Positions 6,747 to 14,194 of a DNA stretch of 14,942 nt are shown in pieces. The stretch is taken from positions 1 through 14,942 of the forward strand of contig JAGLKH010000211.1 in assembly GCA_023141985.1 (NCBI GenBank), given 5' to 3'. The DNA is from Flavobacteriaceae bacterium (GTDB lineage Bacteria > Bacteroidota > Bacteroidia > Flavobacteriales > Flavobacteriaceae). Position 1 is the stretch's first letter; each line of letters opens with the position of its first letter. The position numbers and the translations under genes were made by a program. The notes beneath the pieces are model-generated. The model was not told the DNA's origin and ran no database searches. It was given only the letters and a program-made list of their open reading frames with translations.

Positions 6747-8024
6747 TTAAGAAATTCTTTTTGCTGTAATCACATTAACTAACACAAAAGCAACAAAACC
6801 TGGCAATACCCAACCCAGATTATGCTGTGCTAATGGAATAATATCCTTTATACCTTGCAAACTTTCAGGAGGAATTAAAAAACTTAAAAAATCAGGAATA
6901 CTAAATAAGAAGGTTACTAATACTACTATTCTAAACACCTTTTTTGAAGCAAATTGCTCAGGAATTACATTCAGCAAAATTAAAACAATAGTTAAGGGAT
7001 AAATAAACATAAGAGCTGGAAGAGCAACATCAATAATATATTTAACATCCATCTGACCTACTAAAACTCCTATTACACAAGACACAATCGCAGTAATGGT
7101 ATATGCCTTTTGAGACTCTTTAAACAGCCCTTTAAAAAAATCGGCTGTTCCAACAATTATAGCAACTGCTGTCGAAAAACAGGCGAGTGCAACTAAAACA
7201 CTTAAAAAGGTAGTTCCAATATTTCCTAAAGTTTTTATAGATAATCCTGAGAGTAATTCTGTTCTCGTTGTACCACTTACAAATTGAGAACTATATAATG
7301 CACCTACTACTATTAATCCGGCATAAATTAAAAACAATCCTAACATTGCTATTAATCCTGATTTCGCAAGAATACTTTTTTTCTCTTCAAAAGATATATT
7401 CCCCTTTAGATTATTTATTGAAATAACGACAACGCCACCAGTAAGTAATCCACCAATAGCATCATAGGTTTGATAACCTTCTAATAATCCACTAATTATT
7501 GGTGCTTCGAATGTTGAAGGATTCATTTCTCCTATTGGAGAAAAAATACCAAGCACAATAATAACTAACAATATTAAAACTATAAAAGGTGTTAGATATT
7601 TACCAAGTATTTGTAATACATTACCTCTATTCATTACAAACAAAAACGCTAGGCCAAAATAAATACTACTTGTTAACAATGAACTCGTTCCAAAAAATGG
7701 CTGAATAGCCATTTCGTGAGTTACAGCTGCAGTACGTGGACAAGGTAGTGCAATTGCAATTACATAAACACAAATACAAAATATTAAGCTAAATAGCGGC
7801 GATACTTTTTTCCCAAAGTCTAACATTGTGCCTTGTAATCTGGCATGTGCAAAAAGTGCAAGTAAAGGAATTATGGTTGCAGATGTAACAAAACCCAAAG
7901 TAACTAACCACCAATCTGATCCAGAATTGAATCCTAAAAATGGTGGTAGAATTAAATTTCCTGCTCCAAAAAAAGCTGCAAATAAGGCGAATCCAAATAC
8001 AAATGTTTCTTTAGTTTTATTCAT
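6747..8024 (-). CDS. brnQ: Branched-chain amino acid transport carrier (LIVCS family)
   Basis: The 425-residue protein is an inner-membrane cation symporter importing leucine, isoleucine and valine. It is almost wholly hydrophobic, with about twelve membrane helices, and starts with the family hallmark FGFALFAAFFGAGNLILPP (residues 10-28). A second typical segment, PRTAAVTHEM, follows near residue 96, where related carriers have PRTA. Length matches the family (about 420-440). The ATG at 8024 immediately precedes the first helix with a short charged head (MNKTKET), so the start is secure. It is a single-gene unit, convergent with the CPBP protease gene and divergent from the small zinc-ribbon gene at 8252. 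No other amino-acid metabolism gene lies beside it. Confidence 0.93.
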   Translation of the reverse strand: MNKTKETFVFGFALFAAFFGAGNLILPPFLGFNSGSDWWLVTLGFVTSATIIPLLALFAHARLQGTMLDFGKKVSPLFSLIFCICVYVIAIALPCPRTAAVTHEMAIQPFFGTSSLLTSSIYFGLAFLFVMNRGNVLQILGKYLTPFIVLILLVIIVLGIFSPIGEMNPSTFEAPIISGLLEGYQTYDAIGGLLTGGVVVISINNLKGNISFEEKKSILAKSGLIAMLGLFLIYAGLIVVGALYSSQFVSGTTRTELLSGLSIKTLGNIGTTFLSVLVALACFSTAVAIIVGTADFFKGLFKESQKAYTITAIVSCVIGVLVGQMDVKYIIDVALPALMFIYPLTIVLILLNVIPEQFASKKVFRIVVLVTFLFSIPDFLSFLIPPESLQGIKDIIPLAQHNLGWVLPGFVAFVLVNVITAKRIS

Positions 8025-8251
8025 TTTTCCAAAAATTAACCTCCCCGAAGATAGCTTAAAAATGAGAAGATTTGCAAAACAAACTAAAAACGCAACTCAA
8101 AAATATTAAAAATATTATGAGAATTAACAAAGTATATATAAATATTATATGTTTTTTCTTACAATATTATGCATTTCATCGAAAATATATATCATTTTAG
8201 CGTATTATGTTGTTTTTTTTTTAAATTTATCAATCCCAAACCTACTTAATT

Positions 8252-8521
8252 ATGAAAACAACTACTTCAACCTCAGCAGGACCAGTTTCTAAAATGTACT
8301 GCAATGTCTTTGGACATCAATATGATGTTACAAAAAAAGTGACTAAGCATGTAAAAGAATACACTTGTAAATGTTGCAAGAAACAGCTAACTACAGATGG
8401 TAATGGGCATTTAACTGAGCTCACACCAACTTTTAGAGAAATTAATTCTCTGTTAGAGCGTATTTATACACATAGAATGATGCGATTAAAACAAAAAATG
8501 TATTCAACAGCAGCAGCATAA
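8252..8521 (+). CDS. Small zinc-ribbon-like protein, paralogue 1
   Basis: This 89-residue protein probably binds one metal ion through C17-x4-H22 and C39-x2-C42 (YCNVFGHQY and CKCC), a treble-clef or ribbon-like arrangement; this is inferred from the spacing. H33 is also conserved in its paralogue. A probable helix (about residues 60-82, REINSLLERI) follows, and the extreme N-terminus is Thr/Ser-rich. It shares about 58% identity with the product of the gene at 8769 over about 65 residues. I recall such small proteins in many Flavobacteriaceae, but none with a known role. The ATG at 8252 is the first in frame; a start at Met15 would match the paralogue's N-terminus better and cannot be excluded. 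Confidence 0.75.
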   Translation: MKTTTSTSAGPVSKMYCNVFGHQYDVTKKVTKHVKEYTCKCCKKQLTTDGNGHLTELTPTFREINSLLERIYTHRMMRLKQKMYSTAAA

Positions 8522-8710
8522 TATACCTTCAAAACATTATATTTTATTGTAGTGTGAATAGCAAAAATTATCTTCATTCTTTAAAAATCTCTTTTTGCTT
8601 TCTGCTAACTACATCGAAGAAAGATACATTTAATATACTTTAAAACTTTAAAGGGTGCTTTCATGGGTAAAAACAAACACCTTAACGATTAATTAGTATA
8701 GAAGCTTAGT

Positions 8711-8741
8711 GATTTTAAAATATTTTCTTATTTTAAAAATC
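8711..8741. repeat. AT-rich inverted repeat between the zinc-ribbon paralogues
   Basis: GATTTTAAAATA (8711-8722) pairs with TATTTTAAAAATC (8729-8741) with one bulged base and a six-base loop. It lies 27 bases before the second paralogue. The stem is nearly all A:T, so it may be a weak mRNA element or chance in AT-rich DNA. The rest of the 247-base gap (8522-8768) shows nothing I can name. Confidence 0.35.
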
Positions 8742-8768
8742 CCTCTAAACTAATTAATAGCAAAAATT

Positions 8769-8993
8769 TTGAAATATCTTTATTGTTCTCTTTTTGGACA
8801 TGAATATAAAGTAACCAAAAATGTTACTGATCATGTTAAAGAATACATTTGTAAACATTGTAAAGAGCAAGTTACAACAAATGAAAATGGACATTTAATC
8901 TTGCTCACACCAAAGTACAAAGACATAAATTCTGAACTGGAAAAAATTCATAATAGAAGGCTTAAACGGAAAGCGCCTATTCTTGACCATTAA
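8769..8993 (+). CDS. Small zinc-ribbon-like protein, paralogue 2 (TTG start)
   Basis: The 74-residue product has the same putative metal site as its upstream paralogue: C6-x4-H11 and C28-x2-C31 (YCSLFGHEY and CKHC), then ENGHL and a helix (DINSELEKI). There is no in-frame ATG between the upstream stop (8751) and the conserved region, so translation must begin at the TTG at 8769 or another rare codon; the TTG fits because the sequence right after it (KYLYC) aligns with KMYC of the paralogue. The C-terminal seven or so codons overlap the end of thiL on the opposite strand by 17 bases. Function unknown. The tandem arrangement implies local gene duplication with later divergence. Confidence 0.7.
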   Translation: MKYLYCSLFGHEYKVTKNVTDHVKEYICKHCKEQVTTNENGHLILLTPKYKDINSELEKIHNRRLKRKAPILDH

Positions 8994-10029
8994 TTGCATT
9001 CCAGCCTTGAGCTGTTATAGGAATTTTAGTTTCTGCCCTGGTAATAAGATGCATCCCTGAGCTTTCTTCAGTCATATAACCAATAACCGTTAAATTAGGA
9101 TTAGCTTTTATTTTTGGGTAGTCTTCTTGTGCGATTGTCATTAACAATTCATAATCCTCACCTCCATTTAATGCTATTGTTGTACTATCTATATTAAATT
9201 CTTCGCAAGTAGAAATAACCTGAGGATCTAAAGGAATTTTAGTTTCATACAAATCACAACCAACTTTGCTTTGTTTGCATAAATGCATAATTTCGGAAGA
9301 CAAGCCATCACTTATATCTATCATTGCAGTAGGTTTTACTTCCAGATCTTTTAGAAGTTTTACAATATCTTTTCTAGCTTCAGGTTTTAATTGTCGCTCT
9401 ATAATGTATGAATATTGATCTAAATCCGGTTGATTATTTGGGTTAACTTTAAATACTTCTTTTTCTCTTTCTAATACTTGTAATCCTAAATAAGCCGCTC
9501 CTAAATCCCCTGTAACAACAAGTAGGTCATTCGGTTTAGCTCCATCTCTATAAACCACATCATCTTTATTTACCTCTCCTATAGCAGTAACCGAAATTAA
9601 TAATCCGGAAGTTGAAGATGATGTATCTCCTCCAACCACATCAACTCCATAAACATTAGCAGCAGTTTCAATTCCTGCATACAATTCTTCAAGAGCCTCC
9701 AAAGGGAATCTATTGGAAACAGCTATAGAAACGGTTATTTGGTTAGCATCAGCATTCATTGCATATACATCAGATAAATTTACAATAACAGCTTTATAAC
9801 CTAAATGCTTTAATGGCATATAGCTCAAATCAAAATGGACACCTTCAACCAACAAGTCGGTAGTTATTACAATTTGTTTAGTATTGCATTCAATAACCGC
9901 TGCATCATCTCCAATGCCTTTAATAGTACTTTTACTCTTAATCCTGAAATTTTTTGTTAAATGATCTATTAGACCAAATTCCCCTAATTTACTTAAAGGT
10001 GTTCGTTGTTGATTTTTATCTTCTATCAT
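8977..10029 (-). CDS. thiL: Thiamine-monophosphate kinase
   Basis: ThiL uses ATP to convert thiamine monophosphate to thiamine pyrophosphate, the last step of thiamine cofactor synthesis, in the cytoplasm. The 350-residue protein shows the full motif series: GIGDDAAVI (38-46), TTDLLVEGVHFD (56-67), NLSDVYAMNA (84-93), DVVGGDTSSS (130-139), VTGDLGAAYLG (172-182), MIDISDGLSSE (236-246) and LNGGEDYELL (287-296), with the family's usual AQGWNA-like tail. The acidic residues that bind Mg-ATP are all present. I chose the ATG at 10029; the frame is open further to an ATG at 10083, but that adds 18 residues with no family support and runs through the divergent promoter region. It stands apart from other thi genes here. 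Confidence 0.94.
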   Translation of the reverse strand: MIEDKNQQRTPLSKLGEFGLIDHLTKNFRIKSKSTIKGIGDDAAVIECNTKQIVITTDLLVEGVHFDLSYMPLKHLGYKAVIVNLSDVYAMNADANQITVSIAVSNRFPLEALEELYAGIETAANVYGVDVVGGDTSSSTSGLLISVTAIGEVNKDDVVYRDGAKPNDLLVVTGDLGAAYLGLQVLEREKEVFKVNPNNQPDLDQYSYIIERQLKPEARKDIVKLLKDLEVKPTAMIDISDGLSSEIMHLCKQSKVGCDLYETKIPLDPQVISTCEEFNIDSTTIALNGGEDYELLMTIAQEDYPKIKANPNLTVIGYMTEESSGMHLITRAETKIPITAQGWNAINGQE

Positions 10030-10033
10030 GCTG

Positions 10034-10066
10034 CAAAAATAATATCCTTTTTGACTAAAGCCCAAA
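10034..10066 (-). promoter_or_regulatory. Possible thiL promoter with almost no leader
   Basis: Read on the minus strand, TTTG (10066-10063) is followed after 21 bases by TATTTTTG (10041-10034), a match to the Bacteroidota TTG / TAnnTTTG promoter. The last G is only four bases from the chosen thiL ATG, so the transcript would be leaderless or nearly so. Such matches also arise by chance in AT-rich DNA. Confidence 0.3.
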
Positions 10067-10092
10067 AAAGTTTTAAATTGCATAAAAAAACT

Positions 10093-11340
10093 ATGAATTA
10101 CCCCAAATTTTTAATTCAAGCCCTTTTGTTAGTTGTTCTCTTTGCTGTTACAATACATTGCTCCAAAGATGAATCTAATGTTAATGACAATAATAATGGT
10201 GAAATCATATTTACCCCACAATTTCAATGCGAAAATGGCTTTGCAGATATATATCCTTGCAACGATTATGATTTAATGGCACATATTCCTATTGTTGATT
10301 TAGGAGGGACTGGAGCAGCAGGTAATGATTCCTGGGGATGGACAGATTCTACAACAGGAAAAGAATACGCATTAGTTGGCACAACAACAGGATCTGCATT
10401 TGTTGATATAACAAATCCTTCAGAACCTTTACTGCTTGGCACACTTCCAACCGCAACGATAAATAGCTTATGGAGAGATATAAAAGTATATAATGACCAC
10501 GCATTTATTGTATCAGATAATGCCGGTTCGCATGGTATGCAAGTATTCGATTTAACTCGATTAAGAAACATAACAAACCCTCCAGAAATTTTTACCGCCG
10601 ATGCACGTTATACCGGATTTGGAAGTGCTCATAATATTGTTATTAATGAAGAAAGTGGCTATGCCTATGCTGTTGGCACCTCTACCTTTAATGGTGGCCC
10701 TCATTTTATTAATATACAAAATCCAACAAGCCCGGTTGCAGCTGGAGGCTATGCAATTGATAATGACTCTCATGATGCACAAGTAGTGACTTATAATGGC
10801 CCTGATAGTGATTATTCAGGACATGAAATATTTATTGGAAGTAATGAAGATGAAGTAGTAATTGTAGATGTTACAGACAAGGCAAATCCAACTCATATTT
10901 CATCTATAAACTACAATAATCTGGGATTTGTTCACCAAGGTTGGTTTACTGAAGGTTTAACCTATTTTATAGTAGGAGATGAACTCGATGAATTAACCTT
11001 TGGAAACAATACCAGAACCTTATTTTTTGATTTTTCCGACCTTGATAATCCTTCATTTCAATTTGAATATCTCGGTCCAACCTCAGCTATAGATCATAAT
11101 GGTTATACTAACGGAAATAAGCTCTATTTAGCGAATTACACAGCTGGAGTTAGAATAATAGATATTACTAATATTGCAAATAGTTCAGTAAATGAAGTTG
11201 GCTTTTTTGATACTTATCCACCTAATAATAGCACTAGTTTTAATGGTGCCTGGAATGTATATCCATATTTTCCAAGTGGTAATATTATTATTAGTGATAT
11301 AGAAGGTGGGTTATTTATTATTCGGAAAAGCACAAATTAA
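10093..11340 (+). CDS. Choice-of-anchor B family lipoprotein (LVIVD-like repeats)
   Basis: This 415-residue protein begins with a lipoprotein signal ending at C23, followed by SKDES; charged residues after the lipidated Cys are typical of surface-exposed Bacteroidota lipoproteins. The mature part is a beta-propeller-like array: GNDSWGWTD (78-86), SAFVDITNP (101-109), MQVFDLTRL (149-157), EVVIVDVTD (254-262), LFFDFSDLDNP (310-320), GVRIIDITN (352-360) and GGLFIIRKS (405-413), with conserved histidines in SAHNIVI, SHDAQVV, VHQGW and DHNGY. These are features of the choice-of-anchor B family, whose function is unknown. The ATG at 10093 fits the signal peptide; an upstream in-frame ATG at 10006 would place extra residues before it. 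It is divergent from thiL by 63 bases. Confidence 0.88.
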   Translation: MNYPKFLIQALLLVVLFAVTIHCSKDESNVNDNNNGEIIFTPQFQCENGFADIYPCNDYDLMAHIPIVDLGGTGAAGNDSWGWTDSTTGKEYALVGTTTGSAFVDITNPSEPLLLGTLPTATINSLWRDIKVYNDHAFIVSDNAGSHGMQVFDLTRLRNITNPPEIFTADARYTGFGSAHNIVINEESGYAYAVGTSTFNGGPHFINIQNPTSPVAAGGYAIDNDSHDAQVVTYNGPDSDYSGHEIFIGSNEDEVVIVDVTDKANPTHISSINYNNLGFVHQGWFTEGLTYFIVGDELDELTFGNNTRTLFFDFSDLDNPSFQFEYLGPTSAIDHNGYTNGNKLYLANYTAGVRIIDITNIANSSVNEVGFFDTYPPNNSTSFNGAWNVYPYFPSGNIIISDIEGGLFIIRKSTN

Positions 11341-11343
11341 TTA

Positions 11344-11373
11344 AAAAGAGGCATTTAACTCACTTCCTCTTTT
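11344..11373 (+). terminator. Probable terminator after the lipoprotein gene
   Basis: AAAAGAGG (11344-11351) and CCTCTTTT (11366-11373) are perfect reverse complements around a 14-base loop, four bases after the stop codon, and the 3' arm ends in four T. This is a plausible though modest intrinsic terminator separating the lipoprotein gene from the SUF operon. Confidence 0.5.
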
Positions 11374-11422
11374 CAATAAAAAAATCCTATCAACCTATTT
11401 ATTAATATAATGCAAGGTTATA

Positions 11423-11452
11423 TTGTAAAATACTACTTATATTGTATATTTG
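11423..11452 (+). promoter_or_regulatory. SUF operon promoter (Bacteroidota sigma consensus)
   Basis: TTG at 11423-11425, a 19-base spacer, then TATATTTG at 11445-11452, exactly the TTG-N19-TAnnTTTG promoter known from Flavobacterium and Bacteroides. Transcription would start near 11458-11460, leaving a leader of about 27 bases before the first SUF gene. No iron- or redox-responsive operator could be recognised by eye. Confidence 0.7.
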
Positions 11453-11485
11453 CACTCTATTTAGAATTAATCTATATAAGAATTT

Positions 11486-11815
11486 ATGATTAAAGTGTCA
11501 GAAACAGCCAAGAAAAAAGTTATCGACCTTATGCATGACGAAGGCTACAATTATACTACCGATTATGTAAGGGTTGGTGTTAAAAGTGGTGGTTGTTCCG
11601 GGCTGTCTTATGATTTAAAATTTGATAAAGAAAAAGAGGAAGAAGATAAAGTGTTTGAAGATAATGGCGTTAAAATTATAGTTGATAAAAAAAGCTTTTT
11701 ATACTTAATAGGAACTACTTTAGAATATTCTGGAGGACTAAATGGGTCAGGATTTGTGTTTAACAATCCAAACGCCAATCGTACTTGCGGTTGTGGAGAA
11801 TCGTTTTCACTATAA
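11486..11815 (+). CDS. sufA: A-type iron-sulfur carrier (HesB/IscA/SufA family)
   Basis: The 109-residue cytoplasmic protein carries nascent Fe-S clusters from the SUF scaffold to target enzymes. The three family cysteines are present: C37 in SGGCSG and C101/C103 in the C-terminal CGCG. The segment KSFLYLIGTTLEYSGGLNGSGFVFNNPN is characteristic of the family, and the length is normal. The name sufA is by context, being first in the SUF operon; sequence alone cannot separate SufA, IscA and ErpA. It follows a good promoter and is followed after 31 bases by the S23 gene, with sufB beyond it, so it is probably co-transcribed with sufB and sufC. Confidence 0.92.
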   Translation: MIKVSETAKKKVIDLMHDEGYNYTTDYVRVGVKSGGCSGLSYDLKFDKEKEEEDKVFEDNGVKIIVDKKSFLYLIGTTLEYSGGLNGSGFVFNNPNANRTCGCGESFSL

Positions 11816-11821
11816 ATTCTA

Positions 11822-12273
11822 AGTTTAATGTTTATAATTCAAAGCTATGTCAACTATAAAACAATTTGAAGATTTAGATATTTGGAAGTTAGCAAGAATT
11901 CTTTGTAATGATATTTATAAATTGGCTATTAAAACTGACTTGAGAAAAGATTACAGACTGTATAATCAAATAGATGGCTCTTCTGGTTCAGTAATGGATA
12001 ATATAGCAGAAGGGTTTGAACGAAATGGCAATAAGGAATTTATACAATTTTTATCTATTGCAAAAGCATCTTGCGGAGAAACAAGGTCTCAACTTTACAG
12101 AGTCTATGATCGGAGCTATGCTTCAAAAAAAGAGTTTGAATTATTACAAAACCAAACCTTAGAAATAAGTAGAAAGATTGGAGCTTTTATAAATTATTTA
12201 TCTAAAAGCGATTTTAAAGGGAGTAAATATAAAAATTAGCAAGAATACAACTTTGAATAATGAACTTTGAACC
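11822..12273. mobile_element. IVS-like element: 25-bp imperfect inverted repeat around the S23 gene
   Basis: The 25 bases at 11822-11846, ending at the S23 start codon, match the reverse complement of 12249-12273, ending at the sufB start codon, at 19 of 25 positions; the core ATAATTCAAAG / CTTTGAATAAT matches at 10 of 11. The right end also holds a direct repeat, AACTTTGAA at 12249 and 12263. S23 genes are known from intervening sequences in 23S rRNA, where inverted repeats enclose the gene, so this looks like a similar small element sitting between sufA and sufB. The boundaries and any mobility are inferred. Confidence 0.45.
11847..12239 (+). CDS. Four-helix-bundle protein (S23 / 23S rRNA intervening-sequence family)
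   Basis: The 130-residue protein has the family pattern: FEDLDIWKLAR at the N-terminus (7-17), then the core segment NIAEGFERNGNKEFIQFLSI (52-71), ASCGETRSQLYRVYDR (74-89) and an amphipathic last helix. It is all-helical, soluble and basic at the C-terminus. Known relatives form a pentameric, positively charged barrel that binds nucleic acid; members are found in 23S rRNA intervening sequences, and a relative (Avd) serves diversity-generating retroelements. No reverse transcriptase or variable repeat is present here. The gene lies between sufA (31 bases upstream) and sufB (34 bases downstream) in the same direction, within a flanking inverted repeat, so it is probably an insert riding on SUF transcription and not an assembly factor. 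Confidence 0.85.
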   Translation: MSTIKQFEDLDIWKLARILCNDIYKLAIKTDLRKDYRLYNQIDGSSGSVMDNIAEGFERNGNKEFIQFLSIAKASCGETRSQLYRVYDRSYASKKEFELLQNQTLEISRKIGAFINYLSKSDFKGSKYKN

Positions 12274-13725
12274 ATGAATACGAAGTATACTGAAGACGAC
12301 TTAAAAAAAGAGCTTGAAACCAAGGAATATGAATATGGTTTTTACACAGATATTGAATCTGATACTTTCCCTGTTGGTTTAAATGAAAATATTGTTCGTG
12401 CTATTTCACAAAGGAAAGAAGAACCAGAATGGATGACAGAATGGAGACTGGAAGCGTTTAGAATCTGGCAAGAAATGGAAGAACCGGATTGGGCAAATGT
12501 AAATTACATAAAACCAGATTTTCAAGCAATTTCTTATTATTCTGCACCTAATAGCAAGCCCAAATACGATAGTATTGATGAGGTAGATCCGGAATTATTA
12601 GCAACATTTGAAAAACTTGGAATCTCTCTTGATGAACAAAAAAAATTAGCCGGCGTAGCAATGGATGTTGTTGTTGATTCGGTTTCTGTAGCAACAACAT
12701 TTAAGAAAACACTTTCTGAAAAAGGTATAATATTCTGCTCAATAAGTGAAGCAATTAGAGAGCATCCCGAATTAGTCAAAAAATATTTAGGAACCATTGT
12801 GCCTCAAAAAGATAATTTTTATGCGGCTTTAAATTCTGCGGTTTTTAGTGATGGTAGTTTCTGCTACATTCCTAAAGGTGTACATTGTCCAATGGAGCTT
12901 TCAACCTATTTTAGAATTAATCAAGCAGGAACAGGACAATTTGAACGCACTTTATTAATTGCCGACCAAGGCAGTTATGTAAGTTATCTTGAAGGATGCA
13001 CAGCACCAAGTCGAGACGAAAACCAATTACATGCTGCCGTAGTTGAACTTATTGCACTTGATGACGCTGAAATAAAATACTCTACAGTACAAAATTGGTA
13101 TCCGGGAAATGCAGAAGGCATAGGTGGTGTTTATAATTTTGTAACCAAAAGAGGTTTATGTGAAACAAACGCTAAAATTTCCTGGACACAAGTAGAAACA
13201 GGAAGTGCTGTAACCTGGAAATATCCATCTTGTATTTTAAAAGGTGATCATTCGGTTGGTGAGTTCTATTCTATTGCAGTTACAAACAATTACCAGCAAG
13301 CAGATACAGGAACTAAAATGATTCATTTGGGCAAGAATACTAAATCAACCATTATTAGTAAAGGAATTTCAGCAGGAAAATCTCAAAACAGTTATCGTGG
13401 TTTAGTTCAAGTACATTCTCGCGCCGAAAATGCTCGTAATTTTTCACAATGTGACAGTTTACTTATGGGAAATGAATGTGGTGCACACACGTTTCCGTAT
13501 TTAGAAGTAAAAAATAAATCGGCACATATAGAACATGAAGCCACCACAAGTAAAATTGGTGAAGACCAAATATTTTATTGTAATCAACGAGGTATTGATA
13601 CCGAAAAAGCGATCGCTTTAATTGTAAACGGATTTAGTAAAGATGTGTTAAACAAGTTGCCAATGGAATTTGCCGTAGAAGCACAAAAACTTTTAGAAAT
13701 TAGTTTAGAGGGAAGTGTAGGATAA
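12274..13725 (+). CDS. sufB: Fe-S cluster scaffold protein SufB
   Basis: SufB is the scaffold subunit of the cytoplasmic SufBC2D complex, on which Fe-S clusters are assembled from sulfur delivered by SufS/SufE. The 483-residue product has the usual length and the conserved beta-helix core and C-terminal helices. Residues matching those important in E. coli SufB are present with identical spacing: C242 in EGCTAPSRD (E. coli C254), C393 in FSQCDSLL (C405) and H421 in [13 protein letters not shown] (H433). The start at 12274 gives the family-typical acidic N-terminus. It follows the S23 gene after 34 bases and precedes a small lipoprotein gene by 45 bases that include a hairpin. sufC follows beyond that. 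Confidence 0.97.
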   Translation: MNTKYTEDDLKKELETKEYEYGFYTDIESDTFPVGLNENIVRAISQRKEEPEWMTEWRLEAFRIWQEMEEPDWANVNYIKPDFQAISYYSAPNSKPKYDSIDEVDPELLATFEKLGISLDEQKKLAGVAMDVVVDSVSVATTFKKTLSEKGIIFCSISEAIREHPELVKKYLGTIVPQKDNFYAALNSAVFSDGSFCYIPKGVHCPMELSTYFRINQAGTGQFERTLLIADQGSYVSYLEGCTAPSRDENQLHAAVVELIALDDAEIKYSTVQNWYPGNAEGIGGVYNFVTKRGLCETNAKISWTQVETGSAVTWKYPSCILKGDHSVGEFYSIAVTNNYQQADTGTKMIHLGKNTKSTIISKGISAGKSQNSYRGLVQVHSRAENARNFSQCDSLLMGNECGAHTFPYLEVKNKSAHIEHEATTSKIGEDQIFYCNQRGIDTEKAIALIVNGFSKDVLNKLPMEFAVEAQKLLEISLEGSVG

Positions 13726-13730
13726 AAAAG

Positions 13731-13750
13731 ATTCCCTTCTTCAAGGGAAT
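13731..13750 (+). promoter_or_regulatory. Intra-operon hairpin between sufB and the lipoprotein gene
   Basis: ATTCCCTT (13731-13738) and AAGGGAAT (13743-13750) are perfect reverse complements around CTTC. It begins five bases after the sufB stop codon. No T-run follows, so it is more likely an RNA-stability or processing element setting unequal sufB and downstream levels than a full terminator. Confidence 0.5.
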
Positions 13751-13770
13751 GCTAAAAAGAAAAATTAACT

Positions 13771-14193
13771 ATGAAAAAAATAATATTCTTATTATTAATC
13801 ACGATAGTTTTTGTAAGCTGCAAAAACGATTCAAAAACAAATACAGAAAAAGAAACAATAACCGCAGACGGTCCAGAAAAAACTGCTAAACAAAGTGATG
13901 GCCTTACGCTATTAAAAGGAGACTTTATCTATTTTGCTGACGCTGCAGTATTGCAAACTCATAGAGAAGTTTATGGTGTGATAATAGACGAAAAAATGCA
14001 TGAACTTAATAATCAAGTTCAACAATATAAAAATGAAATTACAGATATGGTTCCTGTAGAAATTCGTGGAAAAATAACACCAAAACCAAAAAACGAAGAA
14101 GGTTGGCCTTATCGCATAGAAATTAAAGAGATATTAAACGTTAGTAAGCCAAATCCGCAGGACAACGAAGTTATAAAAGTAGGAAAAGAATAA
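13771..14193 (+). CDS. Small lipoprotein encoded inside the SUF operon
   Basis: The 140-residue product has a lipoprotein signal with C17 (FVSCKND) and a Lys/Asp/Thr-rich linker (about 18-45), so it should be anchored in an envelope membrane. The mature domain (about 46-128) alternates strands and short helices: LLKGDFIYFADAAVLQT, EVYGVIIDEKMHELNNQ, DMVPVEIRGKITPKP, EGWPYRIEIKEILNVSKP; the strand pattern around EIRGKITPKP is reminiscent of an OB-like barrel, but that is a guess. I do not recognise a named family, though I recall similar small proteins beside sufB in other Flavobacteriaceae. There is one base between its stop and the sufC ATG, so it is translationally close to sufC. There are no cysteines besides the lipidated one, so direct cluster binding is unlikely. 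Confidence 0.8.
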   Translation: MKKIIFLLLITIVFVSCKNDSKTNTEKETITADGPEKTAKQSDGLTLLKGDFIYFADAAVLQTHREVYGVIIDEKMHELNNQVQQYKNEITDMVPVEIRGKITPKPKNEEGWPYRIEIKEILNVSKPNPQDNEVIKVGKE

Positions 14194-14194
14194 T

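Noticed and set aside
7828..8109. A 93-codon plus-strand frame over the start of brnQ
   Set aside because: It lies antisense to the conserved N-terminus of BrnQ and its product is low-complexity Lys/Asn/Pro sequence.
8641..8690. Possible GGGTG...CACC stem in the gap between the small paralogues
   Set aside because: The pairing is short and interrupted with a long loop, and no terminator T-run follows.
10266..10782. Minus- and plus-strand frames of 61-101 codons inside the choice-of-anchor B gene
   Set aside because: They are shadows of the lipoprotein frame, with no start context or domain of their own.
12260..12277. A five-codon upstream ORF whose stop overlaps the sufB ATG
   Set aside because: It falls in the AACTTTGAA repeat at the end of the S23 element and probably arises by chance; coupling cannot be argued from one case.
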